From Burkholderiaceae bacterium (GTDB taxonomy: Bacteria; Pseudomonadota; Gammaproteobacteria; Burkholderiales; Burkholderiaceae_C), in assembly GCA_913776825.1 (NCBI GenBank), contig CAJYPV010000010.1, forward strand, positions 170,981 through 234,980: a DNA stretch of 64,000 nucleotides, in the 5' to 3' direction. Below the pieces are notes generated by a model. It did no database searches, was not told the DNA's origin, and saw only the letters and a list, made by a program, of their open reading frames with translations. The translations under genes were made by a program, and so were the position numbers. This document shows, piece by piece, positions 16,274-23,294 of this stretch (position 1 is its first letter; every line of letters begins with the position of its first letter).

Positions 16274-18958
16274 TTAGAACGAGTAGGTGGCACGCACGTA
16301 GTACGCGCGGCCGGCGGCGTCGGCATAACGCGAATCCCAGCCACCGCCCTGGAACAGGTCGTCCTGGTTGGTGAACGGCGGATCGCGGTCGAACAGGTTG
16401 CGCACGCCCAGGACCAGCGACAGGTCCTTGCGCGGCGACCAGGAGCCGTACAGGTCGGTCGTGGTGTAGGACGGCACGCGGGCATGGGTGGCCGGGTTGA
16501 AGTCCACATAGCCCGACTTGTAGCGCAGCACGGCGCCGGCGCCGAACTGGTCATAGCGCCAGTTGGCGGTCAGGTTGTGCTGCCAGCGGAACACCGGGCC
16601 CGACTGGCCGTAGGTGCCCACGTTCTGGACCCAGTAGCCGTCCTTGAAGTTCTGGAACTCGTACTTGGCGACGTAGGTGCTGTTCAGGCCCAGATCGATC
16701 TGACCGGCACGGGTCGACAGGCGGTAGGCGCCGCTCAGGTCGAAACCGTTGGTGCGCACCTTGCCCAGGTTCAGCAGGGTCTGGTCCACATAGCCGCACT
16801 GCGGGCCCGGGCAGACCAGGCTCGACAGCGCCAGCGTGTTGCCGGCGGCGAAGTGGAAGTACTGCTGCAGCTGCGGGTACTGGTTGTACTGGTTGAACAG
16901 CGCGAACTGCGGGATCGAGCCGATCGAATCCTTCAGGCCGACCCACCAGAAGTCCACACCGATGCTGGCGTTGGCGATCGGCTCGACGACGATGCCCAGC
17001 GTGGCGGTCTTCGACTTCTCAGGACGCAGGTCCGGGTTGCCGGAGTTCATCACCTGGAACTGGGCCTTGCACTGGGTGCCGGTCTTGCCGTCCGGGCACA
17101 GCACCGGGTTGGCATAGCTGCCGCCGGTGTTGGTGTAGGAGCTGTTGCCATACAGCTCATACAGGGTCGGCGCGCGGAAGCCGGTCGAGGCCGAGCCGCG
17201 GATCAGCACTTCCTTGACAGGCTGGAAGCGGAAGCTGACCTTCGGGTTGGTGCTGCTGCCGAAGTCGCTGTACTTGTCGAAGCGCAGCGAGCCGGTGATG
17301 TCCAGGCTCTTCAGCACCGGCACGTTCAGCTCGCCATACAGCGCGCTGACGTTGCGGGAGCCTTCCGAGCGGAACTCGGGGTCCACGCCGGTGGAGGCCA
17401 GCACCTTGGTGGCGAACTCCACGTCGGCGGCCGACTCGAACTTCTCGTGGCGGAATTCCACGCCCAGGGCCAGCTGAGCCGGACGGCCCGCCTTCAGCCA
17501 GTCGCCCACGTCACGGCTGGCGTTGGCGCGGATGTTCTGCACGGTGCCGGTGGCGTATTGCAGGCGGCCGCTCAGGGCGGCGTCCTGCAGCAGCTTGCTG
17601 CCTTCGGCGGTCTGGTCGCCGAACGGGTTGATGATGCCGCGCAGCAGGCCTTCGCCGATCATGTCGCCGTCGGCGTAACCGCTGATCAGGTACTGGTTGA
17701 CCTTGTTGTGGTTGTAGGACGCGGCCACGGCGTAGTCCCAGCCCAGCGCATTGCCGTCAGCGGTCAGCAGCAGACGGTTCTGCGTGTTCTTGTTCATCTG
17801 GCCGCGCGATCCGTTGGGGAAGTCGCGCCAGTAAACATACGCATAACCCGGCAGCACGTTGGCCGGGTTGGGGAACGCCGCGGTCGGGTTGTTGAACGGG
17901 CTGCCGGCGAGCTTGTCGTCGTCGAAGGTCGGGCTCAGCGCGGGGTTGTTCGGGTAGTACGTGGTGCCCGGGTTGATCACATAGCCGCCGTAAGGCACCG
18001 GCGCGACGAAGGTGGTGACCTTGTTCTGCGTGGTGAACAGCTCGGCGCCCACGGTCAGGCTGTCGTTGACCAGCAGGCTGCCCTTGAGCATGCCCGAGTA
18101 GGTCTCGGTCTTGGGCTGGAAGTCGACGAAGGACGCGGTGACGAGCTTGCACTCGCCGTCCGAGTTGATCATCTGGTTGCCCGTGCAGGCGGTGCCGGTC
18201 GGGTTGTAGAACGTCGCGTTGTCCTGCGTGTAGTTCGCGGGCGCGGTGCTGTAGGACAGGCCGCCCGGCAGGCGACGGTTGAAGTCGCGCTGGGTGCCGC
18301 CGATGGCGTCCTGCTTCTTGTAGCTGACGAAGCCGAAGACGTTGAAGCCTTGCTGCTGCAGATCGCCGTAGCCGAAGCCGGCGTTCACGCTGCGGTTCTT
18401 GCCACCGGACTTCTCGGGCGAGTCATATCCCACCGAGATCGAGCCGCCCTGGTAGTTGGACTTGGTGATGAAGTTGATCACGCCGCCGATGGCGTCGGTG
18501 CCGTAGAGCGCGGAGGCGCCGTCACGCAGCACTTCGATGCGGTCGATGGCCGCGAACGGGATCATGTTCAGGTCGGGCGCCGAGCCGTCCACCGCGTTGT
18601 TGGCGATGCGTTGGCCGTTCAGCAGGATCAGCGTCTTGTCGGCGCCGAGGCCGCGCATGTCGGCGAACGAGGCGCCGCCGCTGGCGGAGCCGATCGACTG
18701 GGCGGTGTTGGCGGAGGCCTGGACGGCGGTCAGGTTGGCCATGACCTGTTCGACCGAGGTGATGCCCGACTTCTTCAGGTCATCCATCTTCACCACCGTC
18801 ACCGGGACGGCGGTTTCGGCGTCGATGCGCTTGATGGCGGAGCCGGTCACGACCACGCGTTCCAGCTGGTTCTGTTCGGTGCTCTGGGCCAGCGCCGGGA
18901 AGGACGCGGCCGCAATGGTGGCGGCGACTGCCAGGCTCACCGCGTTCAGCTTGTACAT
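16274..18958 (-). CDS. TonB-dependent outer-membrane receptor 1
   Basis: 894 residues. A 24-residue signal peptide ends PALA|Q, followed by the TonB-box region (QNQLERVVVTGS). The plug domain (about 35-160) contains DMRGLGADKTLILLNGQR and RIEVLRDGASALYGTDAIGGVINFI. The 22-strand barrel occupies the rest and ends in phenylalanine (VRATYSF), as needed for outer-membrane insertion. An AGGAG lies 9 bases before the ATG. The ligand is not readable; the plug type is common for oligosaccharide, cobalamin or peptide receptors. No TonB/ExbB or SusD gene is nearby. The leader upstream contains a complete terminator (19022-19050), suggesting conditional read-through. Confidence 0.95.
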   Translation of the reverse strand: MYKLNAVSLAVAATIAAASFPALAQSTEQNQLERVVVTGSAIKRIDAETAVPVTVVKMDDLKKSGITSVEQVMANLTAVQASANTAQSIGSASGGASFADMRGLGADKTLILLNGQRIANNAVDGSAPDLNMIPFAAIDRIEVLRDGASALYGTDAIGGVINFITKSNYQGGSISVGYDSPEKSGGKNRSVNAGFGYGDLQQQGFNVFGFVSYKKQDAIGGTQRDFNRRLPGGLSYSTAPANYTQDNATFYNPTGTACTGNQMINSDGECKLVTASFVDFQPKTETYSGMLKGSLLVNDSLTVGAELFTTQNKVTTFVAPVPYGGYVINPGTTYYPNNPALSPTFDDDKLAGSPFNNPTAAFPNPANVLPGYAYVYWRDFPNGSRGQMNKNTQNRLLLTADGNALGWDYAVAASYNHNKVNQYLISGYADGDMIGEGLLRGIINPFGDQTAEGSKLLQDAALSGRLQYATGTVQNIRANASRDVGDWLKAGRPAQLALGVEFRHEKFESAADVEFATKVLASTGVDPEFRSEGSRNVSALYGELNVPVLKSLDITGSLRFDKYSDFGSSTNPKVSFRFQPVKEVLIRGSASTGFRAPTLYELYGNSSYTNTGGSYANPVLCPDGKTGTQCKAQFQVMNSGNPDLRPEKSKTATLGIVVEPIANASIGVDFWWVGLKDSIGSIPQFALFNQYNQYPQLQQYFHFAAGNTLALSSLVCPGPQCGYVDQTLLNLGKVRTNGFDLSGAYRLSTRAGQIDLGLNSTYVAKYEFQNFKDGYWVQNVGTYGQSGPVFRWQHNLTANWRYDQFGAGAVLRYKSGYVDFNPATHARVPSYTTTDLYGSWSPRKDLSLVLGVRNLFDRDPPFTNQDDLFQGGGWDSRYADAAGRAYYVRATYSF

Positions 18959-19021
18959 CTACAACTCCTAGAGAGGGTGCTTGGCCCCGGTCCTGCGCGT
19001 CGAACGACGGTGGGTGAGACC

Positions 19022-19050
19022 AAAAAAACTGCCCCGCAACGGTGCGGGGC
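19022..19050 (-). terminator. Terminator inside the leader of TonB-receptor gene 1 (candidate attenuator)
   Basis: On the minus strand GCCCCGCA/TGCGGGGC (8 bp, 4-base loop) is followed by AG and seven T. It lies only 64 bases before the start codon at 18958 and about 270 bases after the terminator of the next gene upstream (19325-19351). It therefore cannot simply be that gene's terminator. Either the leader is attenuated or a short RNA is made here. Confidence 0.8.
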
Positions 19051-19320
19051 GTGACCAAAGTTTGCAGAGTTTTGACAGCGATGCCGCAGGCTGGTGCGCA
19101 ATGCGTCCGAAACGGTCGGCAGCGGCCTTGAAACGACCCAAAACTAGGGTTTACACCCAGGTAAATACGCGCAGTCGGTCGTAGCCGCGCCACATTCTTC
19201 ACGCTTTACGACTGCTTTACTCGTACGTTCAAGTCGGACATTCGGGGCCGGGATGGGGCGTGTCGCCTCTGAAAAGCGCGCAGGAGGGGCCGGCAATCCC
19301 CTGAATGGTGCGTCGACATG
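19051..19320 (-). promoter_or_regulatory. Leader and promoter region of TonB-receptor gene 1
   Basis: Read on the minus strand, a possible promoter is TTGAAC (around 19226-19231) with TAAAGC 18 bases later. An inverted repeat TTTAC-6nt-GTAAA at 19150-19165 could be an operator. The segment between this repeat and the terminator at 19050 carries no ORF. No known riboswitch core such as a cobalamin box was recognised. Promoter assignment is weak. Confidence 0.35.
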
Positions 19321-19324
19321 AAAA

Positions 19325-19351
19325 AAGGGCGCCCCATGACGGGGCGCCCTT
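19325..19351 (-). terminator. Rho-independent terminator of TonB-receptor gene 2
   Basis: On the minus strand AAGGGCGCCCC/GGGGCGCCCTT, an 11-bp stem with a 5-base loop, runs into six T (the A-run at 19321-19326). It lies 55 bases after the stop of the receptor gene. Confidence 0.93.
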
Positions 19352-19406
19352 GGGCAGCGCAGCAGCGCAGCCGCTCAGCGCGGCAGATGCCGGCTGAGCT
19401 CTGACC

Positions 19407-22376
19407 TCAGAGGCTGTAGCGGAGGCCGATGTAGTAGCGGCGGCCGATGGTGTCGTAGATCGCGGCGGTCTCGTTGCCGGTGACCGATCCCGGCAGCGGC
19501 GTGATCACCGGAGCAGGCTTGGTGTCGAGCGCGTTGTCGATGCCGATGTACACCTGCGCGTTCTTGGTGAAGTTGTAGGTGCCCTGCAGGTCGAGGTAGG
19601 TCTTCTCCTTGACGCGGTAATCGCTGCGCTTCAGGTCGGGGATCTCCAATCCCTTCATGAAGACATCGTCGAGATAGGACTGGCCGATGTAGGTCGTCGT
19701 GGCCGCGATGCCGAAGTTGCCGATGTTGTAGCCCAGGTTGAGCAGCCAGCGGTGCTTCGGCTGGCCGATTTCACCGTCGAACCGGTTGGGTTTCGAATCA
19801 GGCGTCGGCTGGTTGTAGGCCTTCTTCATGTAGGTGTAGGCCAGTCGCGACGAGAACTGTCCGCCGCCCAGACGCGTGACGTAGGTCCCGGTCAAGTCGA
19901 TGCCTTCCACGAAGTCGCCGCCGGTGTTGGCGGAGGTCTCGTTGATGTACTCCAGGGAGCCAGCGCTGTAGCTGCCGACGGGACCGCTGCGACGGGTGAT
20001 GTACTGGCAGAACGAGGTGTCGCCGCCTCCGAAGCATTGATCCAGCGCGTACTGGCGTCCCGGGGTGTTGATGGCGTTCTTGACCTTGATCCGGTAGTAG
20101 TCGATCGTCAGCGCCAGGTCTTTCACCAGATCCCGCGGCGTCAGGACCACGCCGAGGGTGGTCGACTTGCCCTTCTCGGCCCTCAGGTTCGGATTGCCGC
20201 TGTCGAAGCCGCTGATGCCTTGGAGGTCCGCCTGGCCCAGCGTGAACACGCCGCCGTTGGCCTGCGCATTGGCCAGGACGCCCGGACTGGCGAGGCACGC
20301 CTGGCCCTTCGCCGTGGTGTCACCAATCTTCACGCCCTCGCAGGGATCGTTCAAACCGGTCGGGAAGGTCTGGCTGGGGGCCTGGTAGAGCTCGCCGATG
20401 TTGGGCGCGCGAGTCGACACCGAGTAGTTGGCGCGGAATCGCACGGTGTTGTTGACGGCCCAATCCAGTCCGCCGTTCCAGCTGGTCGTGCTGCCGACGC
20501 TGGAATAGCGGCCCTGACGCACGGCCGCAGAAGCATCCAGCGACTTGATGGCGGGCATGTCCTTCAGCAGCGGGAGGCGTGCCTCCACAAACACTTCCTT
20601 CACATTGAAGCTGCCGGCCGTGTTGGGCAGCGCATTGCCGGCGTTCAGGCCCGTCTGGGTGAGGGCGTCGAACTCGGTGCTGGAGGTCTCGCGGCGGTAT
20701 TCACCACCGAAGGCCACGCCCACCGGACCGGCCGGCATGCTGAACGGCTCGCCGCTGAGCGAGAAGCCGGCCAGGGTCTGGGTGGTCTTCGTGTTCAGCG
20801 AGCTCGGCGCATGCAGGTAGGCCGCGGCCGCCGGGCTCAGAGTGTTGGCGCCAAAGATGTTGGCCGGCACGCAACCCTGTGCCCGTGCAATCGGATCCAG
20901 ACAGATGAGATCCGTGGTGCTGCCGTTGTTGTTGACGTCATTGACATCGCGAACCACGGCCAGCGCCTGACGGAAATTCAGCACATTGATTTGGCCGGTG
21001 CCCGTCTGGCCTTCCTTCGTGAAGCCGTAGCCGACATAGGTGTCGTAGTTCCAGCCAGCGCCGACGTCGCCCTTCACGCCGGTCAACAGGCGCAGGGTGT
21101 CGCGATCGGCCTTGCTGCTGCGCGCGGCCACATCGGACATGCGGCGGGTGAAGCTGAAGTCCTTCAAGCCGTCGCCATCCACGTCGATGGCGTTGTTGTA
21201 GATGCGGTCCGGCACCAGCGCATTGCGCGTCACCACGCCGTTCACCAGGAACTCTGCGGGAGCGAGGCCGCTGGGATTGAACACATCCGTGGAGTCCAGC
21301 GGGTAGGGTTCCAGGCGGGTCTTGGTCTTGGTCGAGGCGTAATTGCCTTCAAAGAAGACGGTGTGGCGGTCGTTGAGGTTGTACTCGCCCTTGCTGGCCA
21401 GCATCAGTCGATCGGTCGGAATCGCAATGGTCCGGTAAGCCGAGCGGTCGAAGCCCGTCGCCCCGACGCCATCGCCATTGGGGCCGTTCGTGGACACCGG
21501 AATCTGGTTGCCATTCGCGTCGAAGGTGAAGCGATTGGCCACCGGACCCTTGCCCGCGGTGACTTCCGGGGTGTAGTAGGTGAACGTGCCCTGCGGTGCG
21601 AAGCTGGAATAGAAGGGGCGCAGGGGTTTGAAGAGGTCCTTGATGTCGCCGGTGTCAGCCAGCGCCAGGGAGTATTGGTCGGTCGCCGAGAAGCTGCGGT
21701 CCTTCGAATACACCGCGCCCTGCTTCGAGCCCGAAATGCTGAACATGATGTTGCCGCGGTTCTCCGGTGCATTCACACCGAAGGTCGCGCTGAACTTCTT
21801 CTTCTCATCGTCCCCGCGTTCGCTCTTGCCGTATTGAGCGTCCAGCTTCACGCCCTCGAAATTGCGCTTGAGGATGATGTTGACCACGCCGGCGACCGCG
21901 TCCGAGCCATAGGTGGACGACGCGCCACCGGTCATGATTTCTACGCGTTCGATGAAGTCGGCCGGGATGCTGTTCAGGTCGACGGCGCTCGAGCCGGGAA
22001 CGCCTGTGACATAGCGGCGGCCATTCACCAGCACCAGCGTGCGGTTGGAGCCGAGGTTGCGCAGGTCAATGGTGGAGACGCCGGCGCTGGAGGTGGAGAA
22101 GTTCGAGTTGGTGCGGCTGATGGCCGGCGTGCCGAACACCGGACTCTTGAGCAGCAGTTCCTGCAAGTTCGCCACGCCCGACGCCGCGATTTCCGCCGCC
22201 GTCATGACCTGGATGGGCGCCGCCGATTCGGCGTTCAACGACAGGATCCGGCTGCCGGTCACCTCCACCCGCTCCAGCGTCTGCTGAGGTGCGGGGGTCT
22301 GCTGCGCCAGCACCGCCCCGGAATAGACGCCAAGACACGCCAACACGGCGGTACTGATCGAGCCACGCTTGAACAT
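19407..22376 (-). CDS. TonB-dependent outer-membrane receptor 2
   Basis: 989 residues. The 24-residue signal peptide ends AVLA|Q, then a TonB-box-like LERVEVTGSRI. The plug domain (about 45-165) has LRNLGSNRTLVLVNGRRYV and RVEIMTGGASSTYGSDAVAGVVNIIL. A long barrel ends IGLRYSL; the last residue is Leu rather than Phe, less usual but tolerated. GGAGTG lies 8 bases before the ATG. Size and plug sequence match oligosaccharide/peptide-type receptors of proteobacteria. It is divergent from receptor 3 across a 918-base regulatory gap, and both genes have an AAACGTTTCCG element upstream in their own direction. Confidence 0.95.
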   Translation of the reverse strand: MFKRGSISTAVLACLGVYSGAVLAQQTPAPQQTLERVEVTGSRILSLNAESAAPIQVMTAAEIAASGVANLQELLLKSPVFGTPAISRTNSNFSTSSAGVSTIDLRNLGSNRTLVLVNGRRYVTGVPGSSAVDLNSIPADFIERVEIMTGGASSTYGSDAVAGVVNIILKRNFEGVKLDAQYGKSERGDDEKKKFSATFGVNAPENRGNIMFSISGSKQGAVYSKDRSFSATDQYSLALADTGDIKDLFKPLRPFYSSFAPQGTFTYYTPEVTAGKGPVANRFTFDANGNQIPVSTNGPNGDGVGATGFDRSAYRTIAIPTDRLMLASKGEYNLNDRHTVFFEGNYASTKTKTRLEPYPLDSTDVFNPSGLAPAEFLVNGVVTRNALVPDRIYNNAIDVDGDGLKDFSFTRRMSDVAARSSKADRDTLRLLTGVKGDVGAGWNYDTYVGYGFTKEGQTGTGQINVLNFRQALAVVRDVNDVNNNGSTTDLICLDPIARAQGCVPANIFGANTLSPAAAAYLHAPSSLNTKTTQTLAGFSLSGEPFSMPAGPVGVAFGGEYRRETSSTEFDALTQTGLNAGNALPNTAGSFNVKEVFVEARLPLLKDMPAIKSLDASAAVRQGRYSSVGSTTSWNGGLDWAVNNTVRFRANYSVSTRAPNIGELYQAPSQTFPTGLNDPCEGVKIGDTTAKGQACLASPGVLANAQANGGVFTLGQADLQGISGFDSGNPNLRAEKGKSTTLGVVLTPRDLVKDLALTIDYYRIKVKNAINTPGRQYALDQCFGGGDTSFCQYITRRSGPVGSYSAGSLEYINETSANTGGDFVEGIDLTGTYVTRLGGGQFSSRLAYTYMKKAYNQPTPDSKPNRFDGEIGQPKHRWLLNLGYNIGNFGIAATTTYIGQSYLDDVFMKGLEIPDLKRSDYRVKEKTYLDLQGTYNFTKNAQVYIGIDNALDTKPAPVITPLPGSVTGNETAAIYDTIGRRYYIGLRYSL

Positions 22377-22482
22377 GAGAGCACTCCTCGAAAGGAAAAA
22401 CGGAAAGTCCGTCGCAGGTGCCTCGTGGATGTTGTGCGGCCCGTCTCCCCAAAGTCAGGACGGACGATTCATTCGGCTGCGA

Positions 22483-22493
22483 CGGAAACGTTT
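22483..22493 (-). promoter_or_regulatory. AAACGTTTCCG operator-like element, receptor 2 side
   Basis: The 11-mer contains the palindromic AAACGTTT core typical of LacI/PurR-family operators. It lies 107 bases before the receptor 2 start. The identical 11-mer lies upstream of receptor 3 in the opposite orientation. Confidence 0.45.
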
Positions 22494-22925
22494 GAGGAGT
22501 GTTTGTTAACCACTTCGACACGTTTGGGCGGGTTCGTCCCAATTGAGTGCGCCAGCGCCCGGCCATGACTTTCGGAAGTCACGTAACTGCTTGTCGGAAG
22601 AGGAAGTTTTCTCGCGTGGTCCGTCTGGCGTCAGGGTTTTCTTGAACCAGAATTCAGCGATGCGCTTGTCCCCTGCGACCGTTGCGAGTGGCCCGCCGGC
22701 AACAGCGAGATACAGACCGATGGGGGATGGATTTCCGGATGGTCGGGTTTGACGGCGCGTTTGTGTCGGCGCGTTCATATACCTGTCGACGAGCTGAATG
22801 GCTACCTGTCAACTTTTACCGCACCAAGTTGGACATTTGCACCTGCGAAGTGCATTCACCCGATTTGTGAGAGAGCAGTGACCTGCCAGCGGATCTGGGC
22901 GCTAGTCGTTTCAGTTGGGGAAAAA

Positions 22926-22941
22926 CTCACAAATTCGTGAG
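22926..22941. promoter_or_regulatory. 16-bp near-palindrome CTCACAAATTCGTGAG
   Basis: The arms CTCAC/GTGAG are perfect and the inner bases differ at one symmetric pair, giving CTCACRAATTYGTGAG. A half-copy ATTTGTGAG lies 55 bases upstream (22863-22871). It fits a dimeric repressor site, but no regulator gene is nearby. Confidence 0.4.
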
Positions 22942-23097
22942 CAGGTTGTTGGGGGGCAACAACGCCTAACCGTACACATTGCACGAACTGCCACGCTGGC
23001 CTCAAACGGCTATTTGGGTAGCACACTGATGGTGCAGAAAAAATTTCCGCTTATGAATCAATGACTTGGCGCGGTTTGAGAGCCCAAAAATGCTGCT

Positions 23098-23108
23098 AAA
23101 CGTTTCCG
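23098..23108 (+). promoter_or_regulatory. AAACGTTTCCG operator-like element, receptor 3 side
   Basis: Exact copy of the element at 22483-22493 in the opposite orientation, 187 bases before the receptor 3 start. The AAACGTTT core is palindromic. Confidence 0.45.
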
Positions 23109-23294
23109 GCTGACCTCAATTCGTTGCAACGGCTTAAAGGCTTTCCCGAAGAAGTCAGGGGGGGTGCCATTCCTCACAATCGCTTCGCTCACGTCCTTTG
23201 TCGAGGTTGTGTGACGCGTCCGACCTGGATCAGTCAGCGGCCGAGCAAGCGCAGAGGTTTACCGCCCAAACGCATTTCCCCCTTCGGAGAAGTC

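Larger units (their letters stand above)
22377..23294. promoter_or_regulatory. 918-base divergent control region between TonB-receptor genes 2 and 3
   Basis: No convincing gene is present. It is less GC-rich than the surroundings, notably around 22750-23120. Visible signals are: AAACGTTTCCG on the minus strand (22483-22493) and on the plus strand (23098-23108); a near-palindrome CTCACAAATTCGTGAG (22926-22941) with a half-copy ATTTGTGAG (22863-22871); a hairpin GTTGTTG-5nt-CAACAAC (22945-22963); and a hairpin TGACTT-tcgg-AAGTCA (22566-22581). Possible -35/-10 sequences exist but none is strong. Confidence 0.6.

Noticed and set aside
15674..19054. 1126-codon plus-strand ORF
   Set aside because: It lies antisense to the flavoprotein and TonB-receptor genes. 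High GC suppresses stops in the antisense frame. No start signal or domain is present.
19051..19320. Cobalamin riboswitch upstream of TonB-receptor 1
   Set aside because: The terminator fits an attenuator, but the conserved B12-box core was not found on the minus strand.
19752..22568. 938-codon plus-strand ORF
   Set aside because: Antisense shadow of TonB-receptor 2, with composition rich in His/Arg/Gln/Gly and no family motif.
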